Notes: a model not told the origin generated them from the letters alone. A stretch of DNA of 64,000 bases from Paenibacillus urinalis (GCF_028747985.1 NZ_CP118108.1:565001-629000); one strand, 5' to 3'. Positions 44,845 through 53,855 are shown, counted from the first letter of the stretch. Made by a program: numbers and translations.

Positions 44845-45198
44845 CTGATCCACTCCTTGTGTATGATGTGTGATGCGCCCCTTCTGACTTCTTAACATCC
44901 GCTACTTCAACCTTAATCTGTAAATCACAACCTTCAAGATAGCCGAGTCGCTTATAAATAGAATGATTATGACACAAGGTGGTGTCGAACTAGCCTTGTT
45001 TCAAGAGATCAATCTATTCAGCTGCAAAGGTAATGACTTGGCCGTTGAAACATAGACAACCTTCCCCGCCTGGATCTGAACGTTTCACGTATTCTGCGAG
45101 AAGCTGAAGCAGAGTATGTATCCTGATGGATTCCCAGCGAGTTAGTTACCAATGAATCTCAGAAGATTTAAGGTTCCTTATTTAAAGGCTCTGACCGT
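44845..45198 (-). other. Long 5' leader of amtB, possibly structured
   Basis: From the predicted start near 45192 to the ATG there are about 350 untranslated bases with no ORF. Several small hairpins can be drawn on the minus strand: TCTGC/GCAGA, ACGT-GAA-ACGT, GTTG/CAAC, CTTG-AAA-CAAG and GACAC/GTGTC close to the ribosome site. I recognise no known riboswitch or T-box. The region could be a new leader element, an sRNA, or simply a long leader. Confidence 0.45.
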
Positions 45199-45238
45199 AT
45201 TTTAGGTGCAAAAGCACTTGTTGTCAATATATCTAACA
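45199..45238 (-). promoter_or_regulatory. amtB promoter with TnrA/GlnR box
   Basis: On the minus strand: -35 TTGACA (45222-45227), 17-base spacer, -10 TAAAAT (45199-45204). TGTCAATATATCTAACA (45222-45238) fits the TnrA/GlnR consensus TGTNA-N7-TNACA exactly and overlaps the -35, centred near -38. This position suits repression by GlnR better than the usual TnrA activation site. The spacer also carries GTGC-AAAA-GCAC. The remaining stretch to 45560 is AT-rich, with no gene seen. Confidence 0.87.
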
Positions 45239-45560
45239 TAAGAACTTTTATATTTTCTTGTTTTTTCATAAAATTTGCATATTCATTTGCACTTTAACAC
45301 CTAATTAGTGAAAATGACACGCGAGTAGACCGGGAAACTCCAACTTTTATTTCAGTTCTTAGAATGGCAGTTAGCCCTATATTTGAATTTGCAGAATGGA
45401 AATTAGCAAGCTTCCTTGATAGAATAGTTAACATGAATCAACATTTATACAATTATTGAAACGAAAATTGGAGTTGTACGTATTATTGTTACGCTATTTT
45501 CAGTAGAATGTATGTAGGAATAGTTAGAGCTTTTATTCGGTTAGAGAGGGATGCGGCTGC

Positions 45561-46721
45561 ATGGAACAAGAGAAGGTGTGGCCAGACAGGTTCAAGAGAT
45601 TTTTTCTTAACAATAAATTTGTGTTGTTCCTGCTGGTCGTTTTATTAGTTGGGCTGAATGTAATGGTGTTCAGCAAAATATCTTTTATTTTTCTCCCGAT
45701 TGAAGTATTGCTCAAGACGATTATACTGCCCATCATATTGACGGGGGTTGTATATTATCTGCTTAATCCGATTGTGGATATGCTCGAGAGACGAAGAGTG
45801 AAGCGCGTATACTCTATACTTATTTTATATCTGCTGATCGCAGCAATTATTACTATTGTTGTGCTGGCGGTTATACCGGTTGTTCGTCAGCAAGTTACGG
45901 ATCTGGTTAAAAACTTCCCTGTCTATTACGAGAATGTAATTCAACAATTTGAACAATTCATTGGCACAGGCTACTTAACGCAGATCGAGAACACGCTCCG
46001 CATTAACTTCAATGATATTGTGGGAAGTCTGTCCGAGCGGGTGAGTACTATTGTGAATTCGACCGTTACGGGAATCGGTGGCTTCCTGGGAGTATTGACT
46101 GAAACTGTTCTGGCTATCATTACGGTGCCTTTCATTCTGTTCTACCTGCTGAAGGACGGGAAGAAGCTTCCTGGTTATTTGCTGTCGTTCTTTCCTACGA
46201 ATATCCGTGGCGGCACTTCGAGAGTACTCTCGGAGGCCAATCATCAGATCAGCTCTTATATTCGCGGCCAGATTATCGTCAGCTTCTGTATCGGTGTTCT
46301 GCTATACATCGGCTACATCATCATCGGACTTGATTATGCATTGATCCTGGCGGTCATTGCTGCTTGTACCGCGATTGTACCTTATCTCGGTCCGGCTATT
46401 GCCATCACGCCTGCTCTCATCGTCGCAGCGGTGACTTCGCCGATCATGCTGCTCAAGATGATTGCGGTATGGACGATTGTACAGCTCGTTGAAGGTAAAT
46501 TTATCTCACCTCAGATTATGGGCAAATCGCTTAAGGTGCATCCGATTACGATTATCTTTGTTATTCTGACAGCAGGCAATCTGTTTGGAGTCGTCGGAAT
46601 TCTGCTTGCTGTACCAGGTTATGCTGTGCTGAAGGTGGTATTCACCCATCTCTTTAACTGGTTTAAGAACCAGTCAGGCCTGTATGGACCGGAGAACGGA
46701 GAAGGCAGCTACAAACGATAA
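45561..46721 (+). CDS. AI-2E family transporter (PerM/YdbI type)
   Basis: A 386-residue membrane protein with about eight segments and a typical long amphipathic middle (about 105-170: [20 protein letters not shown]). The C-terminal blocks [19 protein letters not shown] and [20 protein letters not shown] are diagnostic. The family includes TqsA and various sodium/proton antiporters; autoinducer export should not be assumed. GAGAGGG precedes the ATG by ten bases. Transcribed alone, divergent from amtB. Confidence 0.92.
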   Translation: MEQEKVWPDRFKRFFLNNKFVLFLLVVLLVGLNVMVFSKISFIFLPIEVLLKTIILPIILTGVVYYLLNPIVDMLERRRVKRVYSILILYLLIAAIITIVVLAVIPVVRQQVTDLVKNFPVYYENVIQQFEQFIGTGYLTQIENTLRINFNDIVGSLSERVSTIVNSTVTGIGGFLGVLTETVLAIITVPFILFYLLKDGKKLPGYLLSFFPTNIRGGTSRVLSEANHQISSYIRGQIIVSFCIGVLLYIGYIIIGLDYALILAVIAACTAIVPYLGPAIAITPALIVAAVTSPIMLLKMIAVWTIVQLVEGKFISPQIMGKSLKVHPITIIFVILTAGNLFGVVGILLAVPGYAVLKVVFTHLFNWFKNQSGLYGPENGEGSYKR

Positions 46722-46756
46722 GTGTATCAGGCAGCGGAAATTTCTTTTTCTTATAC

Positions 46757-46812
46757 AAAAAGCGCTCAGGGAATCAGGGCTATGCAGCCTGATTCCACTG
46801 AGCGCTTTTTTT
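46757..46812. terminator. Bidirectional terminator
   Basis: AAAAAGCGCTCAG ... CTGAGCGCTTTTT, with an inner stem GAATCAGG/CCTGATTC. It separates the AI-2E gene from the converging CadC-like gene. Confidence 0.93.
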
Positions 46813-46904
46813 GCTCTATAGAATCCATTTCATAACTCATTAACAGGGCGAATTAGAAACCATTTAGACCCTTGATTTAAGCAGCTAAAGGTATGAAATT
46901 AATC

Positions 46905-47282
46905 CTATTCATGTTTAATATGCTGAAGCGTCTGGATAAAAATTTGCTCAATATGTCCGTCATCCAGGGAATAATAGACCGTCTTACCCTCCTTGCGACG
47001 CTTGACGATACGCATGTTACGCAGGGATCGCAGCTGATGAGAGATAGCAGACTGGCCCATTTCAAGCAGTACAGTCAGGTCGTGAACGCATAATTCGCGC
47101 TGCAGAAGTGCATCTATAATCCGGAGACGTGTTGGGTCGCTGAATGCCTTGAACCAATCCGCCATTTGTACCGAAGTTGGTTTATCCATTAGGGACATCT
47201 TCGTCTGGTCAAGCTGTGCTTCGGTTCCGAAGCAGGTAGGCTCACATTCCTCGACGACAGGGATTGTCTTTTGTTCTTTCAT
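46905..47282 (-). CDS. ArsR/SmtB family metal-sensing repressor, CadC/CzrA-like
   Basis: A 125-residue repressor. It has a Cys-containing N-terminus (EECEPTCFG, C13 and C17) and a recognition-helix region with a further Cys (RELCVHDLTVLLEMGQSAIS), similar to the CadC soft-metal site. The C-terminal helix has D-x-H and H-x-x-H (SLDDGHIEQ, LQHIKHE), matching the zinc site of CzrA. Both sites appear present, so it may sense Cd/Pb and Zn. Start ATG 47282 behind GAGGCGG. Divergent from the P1B ATPase with a shared operator. Confidence 0.93.
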   Translation of the reverse strand: MKEQKTIPVVEECEPTCFGTEAQLDQTKMSLMDKPTSVQMADWFKAFSDPTRLRIIDALLQRELCVHDLTVLLEMGQSAISHQLRSLRNMRIVKRRKEGKTVYYSLDDGHIEQIFIQTLQHIKHE

Positions 47283-47364
47283 GTATATCACCGCCTCTTT
47301 AATAGCTCTATTATAGCCAAAATAAGGTGGTCTGCATAAAGATAAATTTGAAGAACACAAAAGA

Positions 47365-47425
47365 TTGACTTCTTTTTGACCCGGTGCATATAATGGATTC
47401 ATGACATATGAATGATTGCTCATAT
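47365..47425 (+). promoter_or_regulatory. Metal-ATPase promoter with ArsR-type operator
   Basis: TTGACT (47365-47370), an 18-base spacer and a perfect TATAAT (47389-47394). Just downstream lies the inverted repeat ATATGA-N8-TCATAT (47406-47425), the core of SmtB/ArsR operators. Repressor bound there would block the start of transcription; metal would release it. Confidence 0.87.
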
Positions 47426-47459
47426 ATTGATGTTGTTCGGTGGGAAGAGGAGATGACAC

Positions 47460-49667
47460 ATGGTGAGTACAAATACAAGTCAAATCAAAAAAGAGCTGCT
47501 TCTGGAAGGACTGCATTGTGCGAATTGTGCCCGCAAGATTGAAGAAGGGGTAGGCAAGCTTGATGGGGTGTCCTCCGTTGCTGTCAATTTTGCAACGACC
47601 AGAATGAGCATAACGGCCGATGCAGACAGATCAGCGGAAGTGCTCGCTGAGGCTGCCAAGAGAGTGAAGAGAATTGAGCCGCATATTCGTGTATCCGTAA
47701 TCGAGCCGGCAGATGCTGCAGCTCATCGTCATAAAGATCACCATGACCATGCAGCTTCACACGCTGAAGAGCATGCGGGCGGACACTCACATGCAGGACA
47801 TCAGCATGACGCTGGAGCAGCTCAGCTGTGGAAACGCGGCGCACGTCTTGCCGTCGGCACAGCGGTTGCAGCATTAGCTGCTCTCCTGCCCATGTCAGGC
47901 TATGCTGAGATTGGATTGTTCATCCTTGCGTATCTCTTGGTCGGCGGTGATGTGGTATGGCAGGCGGTTCGCAATATGACAAGGGGACAGGTGTTTGATG
48001 AATACTTCTTGATGACCATTGCGACGATTGGTGCCTTTGCCATTCAGGAATATCCTGAAGCCGTCGCTGTCATGCTGTTCTACCAGGTCGGTGAAATGTT
48101 CCAGAGTCTTGCAGTAAACCGTTCGCGTAAGTCAATCCAGTCACTGATGGATATACGCCCCGATTATGCTAATCTCGAAACAGCAGAGGGTGTGGTCAGA
48201 GTCTCACCAGAGCAGGTGAGCATTGGCGACCGCATCGTTGTAAAGCCGGGCGAGCGTGTACCACTCGACGGGAAGGTCATCAGCGGTTCCTCCATGATGG
48301 ATACTTCCGCACTTACAGGAGAATCTGTTCCAAGAGAAGCACAGCCAGACAGCGAAGTGCTGAGTGGCTTCGTGAATCTGAATGGTGTGCTTACCATGGA
48401 AGTAATTAAGGATTATAGTGAATCAACGGTGTCTAAAATTTTGGAGCTTGTTCAAAATGCAACGAGCAAAAAAGCACCGACAGAGACGTTCATTAATAAA
48501 TTTGCGCGTGTCTACACGCCAATTGTGGTCATTGTTGCAGCCTTGCTGGCTGTTGTCCCGCCATTCGTAATCAGTGGTGCGGAATTTTCCGATTGGCTCT
48601 ACCGTGCGCTGGTCTTTCTTGTGATCTCATGTCCATGTGCGCTTGTCGTCTCCATTCCGCTGGGCTTCTTCGGAGGGATCGGGTCAGCCTCAAGGGCAGG
48701 TGTGCTTGTCAAAGGCGGCAATTACCTGGAGGCGCTGGGTGATGTCACAACGATCGTTTTCGATAAGACGGGAACGCTGACAGAAGGTGTATTCCAGGTG
48801 ACGGGCATATATCCTGCAGAAACCGTGCAAGCAGAAGAGCTGCTCAAATATGCGGCCTATGCAGAATATCATTCCAATCATCCGATTGCTGAATCCATCC
48901 GAAGCACATATGGTCAGGAGCTGAATCAGGATCGGGTCGGAAGCTATGAAGAAATAAGTGGATATGGGATCAGAGCTCTACTTGACGGCACGGAGGTACT
49001 TGCAGGGAATAAGAAGCTGATGGAGCAGCAAGGAATCTCTTACGCTGAGCCTATGCAGCACGGTACCGTGGTTCATATCGCGGTAGGCGGAAGCTACGCA
49101 GGACATATCGTTATCTCGGATAAGGTGAAGCAGGATGCGGCAAGAGCAATTGAGGAATTGAAGGCACTCAATATAACGAAGACGGTCATGCTGACCGGGG
49201 ATGCACGATCCGTTGCACGAGCGGTGGGAGAGGAGCTTGGGATCGATGAGATTCATGCAGAGCTGCTGCCTGCCGACAAGGTGGAGCAATTGGAGCGGCT
49301 GGTGGAGAACAAGCCGGCCAAGGAGAAGGTCATGTTTGTCGGAGACGGTATTAATGATACACCTGTGCTTGCACGCGCTGATGTTGGCGCAGCCATGGGA
49401 GGTCTAGGCTCGGATGCTGCGATTGAGGCCGCTGATATCGTCATTATGACAGATGAACCGTCGAAGATCGCCACGGCCATTCGTATCGCGAAACGGACGA
49501 GAGTGATCATCTGGCAGAACATCATCTTTGCTCTTGTGGTGAAGGGGCTGTTTCTCATCCTCGGAGCCTTTGGAATTGCAGAGATGTGGGAGGCAGTATT
49601 CTCGGACGTAGGTGTAACGGTGCTGGCTGTACTCAATTCCATGCGGATCTTGAAATATAAAGGCTGA
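47460..49667 (+). CDS. Heavy-metal-translocating P1B-type ATPase (CadA/ZntA type)
   Basis: A 735-residue efflux pump. An N-terminal HMA domain has GLHCANCA (C20, C23). A His-rich linker at about 88-118 contains over a dozen His (HRHKDHHDH, HSHAGHQHD). Then come the membrane CPC motif (ISCPCALV), phosphorylation site DKTGTLT, HP motif (SNHPIAES) and hinge VGDGINDTPVLA. CPC with the C-terminal pattern of group P1B-2 indicates Zn/Cd/Pb export. ATG with AGGAGA eight bases upstream. Controlled by the divergent CadC-like repressor. Confidence 0.95.
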   Translation: MVSTNTSQIKKELLLEGLHCANCARKIEEGVGKLDGVSSVAVNFATTRMSITADADRSAEVLAEAAKRVKRIEPHIRVSVIEPADAAAHRHKDHHDHAASHAEEHAGGHSHAGHQHDAGAAQLWKRGARLAVGTAVAALAALLPMSGYAEIGLFILAYLLVGGDVVWQAVRNMTRGQVFDEYFLMTIATIGAFAIQEYPEAVAVMLFYQVGEMFQSLAVNRSRKSIQSLMDIRPDYANLETAEGVVRVSPEQVSIGDRIVVKPGERVPLDGKVISGSSMMDTSALTGESVPREAQPDSEVLSGFVNLNGVLTMEVIKDYSESTVSKILELVQNATSKKAPTETFINKFARVYTPIVVIVAALLAVVPPFVISGAEFSDWLYRALVFLVISCPCALVVSIPLGFFGGIGSASRAGVLVKGGNYLEALGDVTTIVFDKTGTLTEGVFQVTGIYPAETVQAEELLKYAAYAEYHSNHPIAESIRSTYGQELNQDRVGSYEEISGYGIRALLDGTEVLAGNKKLMEQQGISYAEPMQHGTVVHIAVGGSYAGHIVISDKVKQDAARAIEELKALNITKTVMLTGDARSVARAVGEELGIDEIHAELLPADKVEQLERLVENKPAKEKVMFVGDGINDTPVLARADVGAAMGGLGSDAAIEAADIVIMTDEPSKIATAIRIAKRTRVIIWQNIIFALVVKGLFLILGAFGIAEMWEAVFSDVGVTVLAVLNSMRILKYKG

Positions 49668-49687
49668 CCCTTTGCAAGAAGGCCGCA

Positions 49688-49727
49688 AAAAGCTTATTCT
49701 CTTCACTGTGAGAGAATAAGCTTTTTT
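49688..49727. terminator. Terminator after the metal ATPase
   Basis: AAAAGCTTATTCTCT pairs with AGAGAATAAGCTTTT and T residues follow. It also faces the hypothetical gene on the minus strand. Confidence 0.93.
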
Positions 49728-49785
49728 GGTTTAGCCGCGGGATTCCGATGGCAGTTCAGTTTATACAGCCAAGAAATACGATGCC

Positions 49786-50094
49786 CTATGCTTCTGCATT
49801 TCGCAAGGCTTTCAGCTTGTTTGCTTTTCTCCGGCTGCTGCTGATCGTCAGCTGGCGGTGCTTCGGAGAGCGCATAACCCAGCGTTTGAAGGCCTCCGTA
49901 CCGGCGATGCTAGTCAGCATCGGGGATGGGGCATGAATATAACGGAGTGCTGCATACAAGCATGAATTGAGCAGTATATCGGTAAATACAAAGTAGACAA
50001 TATCTGAGCTGCTCACAACAATAACGGTGGATTTTGGCCGGGAAGCATGGGAGATCGTACCTGAGCCATATACACCGATAACACGGTATTTCAT
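49786..50094 (-). CDS. Hypothetical protein (102 aa)
   Basis: A 102-residue frame with a good ribosome site (GAAAGGGG seven bases before the ATG). It begins MKYRVIGVYGSGTISHASRP. The middle is hydrophobic (TVIVVSSSDIVYFVFTDILL), and the C-terminal third is strongly basic (KHRQLTISSSRRKANKLKAL). I recognise no family. The first 30 residues look like a short beta sheet, the rest helical. Nothing longer overlaps it on the other strand, and a palindrome lies just upstream, both of which favour a real gene. Confidence 0.55.
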   Translation of the reverse strand: MKYRVIGVYGSGTISHASRPKSTVIVVSSSDIVYFVFTDILLNSCLYAALRYIHAPSPMLTSIAGTEAFKRWVMRSPKHRQLTISSSRRKANKLKALRNAEA

Positions 50095-50116
50095 GGTGCT
50101 GCCCCTTTCGTACTTA

Positions 50117-50129
50117 GGACGAATCGTCC
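50117..50129. promoter_or_regulatory. Perfect palindrome GGACGA-A-TCGTCC
   Basis: A 13-bp inverted repeat with six-base arms in the divergent region between the hypothetical gene and the aldehyde dehydrogenase. It may be an operator for either; the regulator is unknown. Confidence 0.4.
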
Positions 50130-50244
50130 GCGCGTTAGTTTGTATATTGTATGTCCCTCTGGCTTGGCCCTATGTATTGGGTAATAGAGATTGTGAAGAA
50201 CTGTAAGAATATCGATAAATGATTGATATAGAGGAGGAAGCAGC

Positions 50245-51675
50245 ATGCGCAAACAACAGTTATATATCGGAGGAGAATGGATAGAAGGAGCGTCGTGGAA
50301 GACGCTGTATTCTCCCTATTCCGGGGAACCACTTGCAGAGATCGCTGTGGCTGAGGAGGAGCATGTCGAAGCAGCCATCGCCAGTGCCGAAAAAGCCTAT
50401 GCATTGACCCGGCGTATGCCGGCGCATGAGCGTTCAGCTATATTGAGCAAGGTGGTGGACCTGCTCCACCATCGGCAGGAAGAAGCGGCTGCTCTTATCG
50501 CAAGAGAGGCAGCCAAGCCAATGAAGGCAGCAAGAGCCGAGGTCAAGCGAACGATCGAAACATATCGTTTTGCGGCAGAGGAAGCCCGCCGAATTCAGGG
50601 AGAATCGCTGCCAATGGATGCAGCGCCCGGAGGAGAGGGAAGAGTCGCTTATACCGTGAGAGAGCCGGTTGGTGTACTCGGGGCAATCACTCCGTTTAAC
50701 TTCCCGATGAATCTGGTCGCACACAAGCTGGGACCCGCCCTAGCGGCAGGAAATACAGTTGTACTCAAGCCTGCAGGTCAGACTCCGCTGTCCGCTTATT
50801 TCATCGCCGAACTGTTTGAGGAGGCGGGACTGCCCAAGGGGGCTCTGAATGTAGTGAGCGGCAGCGGCAAAACGATCGGAGATCTGCTGGTGTCTGATGA
50901 ACGGGTCAAGCATATTACTTTTACAGGCAGTCCAGGTGTGGGTAAGGGGATTCGGGAGAAGGCAGGACTCAAAGGGGTTACACTGGAGCTCGGCTCGAAT
51001 TCGGCCGTCATAGTAGATAAGAATCTCGACAATCTGGATGTGGTTGCAGAGCGTATAGCGCACGGTTCATTCTCTTATCAGGGACAAGTCTGTATTTCGG
51101 TCCAGCGGATTTATGTGCATGAGTCGGCAGCTTCTTCATTTATCGAGCTGCTCAGAGAGAAAACGGAGGCGCTGGTAACGGGGGATCCACTGGACGCAGC
51201 AACGGATGTATCAGCCCTGATCTCAGAGGAGGACACGAGCAGGGTGCTGGAGTGGATCGAGGAAGCCGTTCATGAAGGTGCTGAGCTCATTACCGGTGGT
51301 GAGGTCTCACAACGGGTGCTTGCGCCAACGATTATGACCCATGTGCCGCATTCGGCGAAGCTATCCAGCCAGGAAGTGTTTGGTCCGGTGGTGGTCATTC
51401 ACGAAGTGAGCTCGATTGATGAGGCAATTGAGAAGGTGAACGATTCGGTATACGGTCTTCAAGCAGGAATCTATACGAATCATATTCAACATGCGCTGAA
51501 GGCGGCGGATCTATTGGAGGTCGGAGGCGTCATCATTAATGATATTCCTACCTTCCGATTGGATCATATGCCATACGGCGGAGTCAAACAAAGCGGATAT
51601 GGACGTGAAGGGATTAAATATGCGATAGAAGCAATGACTGAGCTGAAGCTTGTTGTCATGAACCGTGGTATATAG
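50245..51675 (+). CDS. NAD(P)-dependent aldehyde dehydrogenase
   Basis: A 476-residue ALDH-superfamily enzyme. Cofactor region ITPFNFPMNLVAHKLGPALA and FTGSPGVGKGI; the general base Glu is in TLELGSNS and the catalytic Cys in GQVCISVQRI; PYGGVKQSGYGREG closes the active site. The GQVCISVQR form is typical of the lactaldehyde/glyceraldehyde-3-phosphate/sulfolactaldehyde-like branch. The substrate is not determined. AGAGGAGG before the ATG. Single gene with a strong terminator. Confidence 0.93.
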   Translation: MRKQQLYIGGEWIEGASWKTLYSPYSGEPLAEIAVAEEEHVEAAIASAEKAYALTRRMPAHERSAILSKVVDLLHHRQEEAAALIAREAAKPMKAARAEVKRTIETYRFAAEEARRIQGESLPMDAAPGGEGRVAYTVREPVGVLGAITPFNFPMNLVAHKLGPALAAGNTVVLKPAGQTPLSAYFIAELFEEAGLPKGALNVVSGSGKTIGDLLVSDERVKHITFTGSPGVGKGIREKAGLKGVTLELGSNSAVIVDKNLDNLDVVAERIAHGSFSYQGQVCISVQRIYVHESAASSFIELLREKTEALVTGDPLDAATDVSALISEEDTSRVLEWIEEAVHEGAELITGGEVSQRVLAPTIMTHVPHSAKLSSQEVFGPVVVIHEVSSIDEAIEKVNDSVYGLQAGIYTNHIQHALKAADLLEVGGVIINDIPTFRLDHMPYGGVKQSGYGREGIKYAIEAMTELKLVVMNRGI

Positions 51676-51687
51676 AAGCTCCTAATA

Positions 51688-51727
51688 AAATAGCAGGGCG
51701 TGGTGAGACCATCCACGCCCTGCTATT
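51688..51727. terminator. Strong bidirectional terminator
   Basis: AAATAGCAGGGCGTGG pairs almost fully with CCACGCCCTGCTATTT around a short loop, between the converging aldehyde dehydrogenase and fRMsr genes. Confidence 0.95.
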
Positions 51728-51753
51728 TGTGTTGAAAGATTATATACAGCAGT

Positions 51754-52233
51754 CTACAGCTGTGCTGCCAGTATGCTCACGAATTTCTCCAGGAACACCT
51801 GATCCTCTTCGTCGAAACGGTTAAGCAGCGGGCTGTCGATATCAAGCACACCGAACAGTTCGCCATTCTTCACAATCGGAACGACAATCTCACTGTTCGT
51901 CGCAGCATCACAAGCAATATGCCCAGGGAAGTCATGAACATTGCGAACAAGCTGAGTCTTGCGCTCCGACGCTGCTGTTCCACACACGCCGCGCCCAAGC
52001 GCAATACGAATGCAGGCAGGCAGCCCTTGGAAAGGACCCAGCACAAGCTCTGTGCCGTCATATACATAGAATCCGACCCAGTTAATGTCCTTAAGAAAAA
52101 CATTCAGCAGAGCGGAGGCATTGGCCATATTCGCTACGGCATCGGGTTCTTCGTAGATTAAGCCCTTCAATTGATCGAGAACAGCTTGGTACTGCTCGCT
52201 TCGAGTACCCTCATAAGTCATGGCATGGAACAT
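51754..52233 (-). CDS. Free methionine-(R)-sulfoxide reductase, GAF domain (YtsP type)
   Basis: A 159-residue single GAF-domain enzyme. The three conserved Cys are present in PACIRIALGRGVCGTAA and GHIACDAATNSEIVVPI, the last being the catalytic region. It reduces free methionine-R-sulfoxide, an oxidative-damage product. LGVLDIDSP is the typical GAF core. GAAGGTGA precedes the ATG. Single gene. Confidence 0.93.
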   Translation of the reverse strand: MFHAMTYEGTRSEQYQAVLDQLKGLIYEEPDAVANMANASALLNVFLKDINWVGFYVYDGTELVLGPFQGLPACIRIALGRGVCGTAASERKTQLVRNVHDFPGHIACDAATNSEIVVPIVKNGELFGVLDIDSPLLNRFDEEDQVFLEKFVSILAAQL

Positions 52234-52427
52234 TTCTTATCACCTTCCGGTATGAATAGGGTATGCCCATTTCATAGACCTGTTCACGTTTTTGAGCAAG
52301 CTATGAAATTGACCCACCAGCTAAAATTTTGTATGGATATCCTTGTCATTGTAAGGGATGGACGTTTCTTAAGCAAGAGGATTGGTGAAGTAAATACTGT
52401 AATTGAAGTCGGAAAGGGGATATGATT

Positions 52428-52712
52428 ATGCTCGCAGATGTGCAAAACTTATTCATTCGTATTCATATGCTTCATCTCGCTCAAACGGAGGATCTGACGG
52501 TTACAGACGTCCTGACACGGCTGGAGGCGTTAGATTACCGAGTCGGTGAACGGGAAGTGAAACAGGAGCTGGAGAGACTGACGCAGGAGAACTTTCTGAC
52601 TTCCCATAATGAACAATTCAGCATTACCGGTGCAGGGATTAATGAATTCAAGGAAATTCAGACGGTTCTGAATACGGTGTGCTCTGAAGTGGGAGAAACG
52701 AATAAAGTGTAG
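52428..52712 (+). CDS. Hypothetical small protein, possible winged-helix (94 aa)
   Basis: A 94-residue soluble protein (MLADVQNLFIRIHMLHLAQT). Its helix-helix-beta pattern (TVTDVLTRLEALDYRVGERE, VKQELERLTQENFLTSHNEQ, FSITGAGINEFKEIQ) looks like a small winged-helix domain. The ATG at 52428 is eight bases from AAAGGGGA, better than the ATG at 52422. No family recognised. It is followed by an unusually elaborate terminator. Confidence 0.65.
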   Translation: MLADVQNLFIRIHMLHLAQTEDLTVTDVLTRLEALDYRVGEREVKQELERLTQENFLTSHNEQFSITGAGINEFKEIQTVLNTVCSEVGETNKV

Positions 52713-52747
52713 CTTGCTATGGTGGCATCTTCATATGGGTCATCGGC

Positions 52748-52839
52748 AAAAAAAAGTCCGTCACCTCTAAGGCGAGGCATCCTTACTGTCATTACTGACA
52801 GTCACAGGAAGCTCGCTTCAGGGGTACCGGACTTTTTTT
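52748..52839. terminator. Large branched bidirectional terminator
   Basis: AAAAAAAAAGTCCG pairs with CCGGACTTTTTTT. Inside, TCACCTCTAAGGCGAG pairs imperfectly with CTCGCTTCAGGGGTA, and at the top ACTGTCA / TGACAGT forms a perfect hairpin. It lies between converging genes and has a T run in both directions. Confidence 0.85.
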
Positions 52840-52862
52840 CATTAGCATCATCATCTTCTTCT

Positions 52863-53855
52863 CTAGCCCCATTGGGTCCGTAGCTGCTGTTCTACCGAAG
52901 AAGAGGAAGCAGGTATAGAGGATGCAGGATATAGCTGAACATGCTCATGCTCAAGCACTTCGTCAATAAACTCAAGAACCTGTGTACGATATAATTGCGG
53001 ATTGACCATATAAGCGTTGGCATGAACAGCACCTTCGATCATGAGCAGCCGTTTGAACCCTTTTTTGACCTTATATAAATCCTCACTCATCTTCGTCGGT
53101 ACGAAACGATCCTCCGTTCCGTGAATAAACAGGGTGGGAATGTCACTGATTTGGACAGCCTTCGTCGGGGATACCTGATCGAAACGGAAGCCTGCTTTTT
53201 TCATCACACGCCGGCTTACCAGATAGTAGAAGCAGGATACAGGATATAGACGAACCCTTCGCAGCTGATATTTCATCAGCTCAGTCAGATCGGAGTAGGG
53301 GCAGTCCGCAATAATGAACTTGATATTAGAAGCAGCCATTGCGCTATATTCCAGTACGGTGCCTCCCCCAAAAGATTGACCATGCAGACCTATAACACAA
53401 TTTCCGCCAGCACGCTGATTCACGTATTCCACCCAGGCTTCAATATCGTACTTTTCCTTATAGCCGAACGTGGTGTAGACTCCTTCGCTCTTGCCATGTC
53501 TGCGCTGATCTACAAGCAGGAGATTAAAGCCCGACTCCTGAAACATTTGAATGTATTGTGTGGAAATAAAGTGTGAGGCGGTATAGCCGTGAACGATAAT
53601 CATCCAGCGCTTGGAGGAAGGATTCGGTTCAATCATCACAGCATGCAGCTTAAGTCCATCACGGCTTCGGATCCAGACATCCTCTTTCTGAAGCTTCTTA
53701 AAATCAGAACGATGATACACACCGGCTTTCTCCAGGAGTGAGAACAGGTAGTCTTCACTGCGTACTTTCATCCGTATCATTTGCCTAAATCCAAACGAAA
53801 CGATGCCTTCAATCAGGAAATAGACCGAGAGAAGCAGAAAAGCGATTTGATACAT
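52863..53855 (-). CDS. Alpha/beta hydrolase, YqkD/Bem46-like, membrane anchored
   Basis: A 330-residue protein with an N-terminal membrane anchor (about 1-22, YQIAFLLLSVYFLIEGIVSF) and an alpha/beta hydrolase fold. The nucleophile Ser is in GLHGQSFGGG, the acid Asp in IHGTEDRFVP, and the His in EGAVHANAY. The oxyanion region is IIVHGYTAS. The substrate is unknown; likely an ester or peptide. The C-terminus is Ser-rich. AAAGGAGGG lies before the ATG. Confidence 0.9.
   Translation of the reverse strand: MYQIAFLLLSVYFLIEGIVSFGFRQMIRMKVRSEDYLFSLLEKAGVYHRSDFKKLQKEDVWIRSRDGLKLHAVMIEPNPSSKRWMIIVHGYTASHFISTQYIQMFQESGFNLLLVDQRRHGKSEGVYTTFGYKEKYDIEAWVEYVNQRAGGNCVIGLHGQSFGGGTVLEYSAMAASNIKFIIADCPYSDLTELMKYQLRRVRLYPVSCFYYLVSRRVMKKAGFRFDQVSPTKAVQISDIPTLFIHGTEDRFVPTKMSEDLYKVKKGFKRLLMIEGAVHANAYMVNPQLYRTQVLEFIDEVLEHEHVQLYPASSIPASSSSVEQQLRTQWG

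Noticed and set aside
44845..45198. T-box or glutamine riboswitch in the amtB leader
   Set aside because: The conserved T-box sequence (AGGGTGG-ACCGCG) and the glnA-RNA core were looked for and not found.
52171..52425. 84-codon plus-strand frame before the small winged-helix gene
   Set aside because: It starts antisense to the 5' end of the fRMsr gene and has no ribosome site; probably chance.
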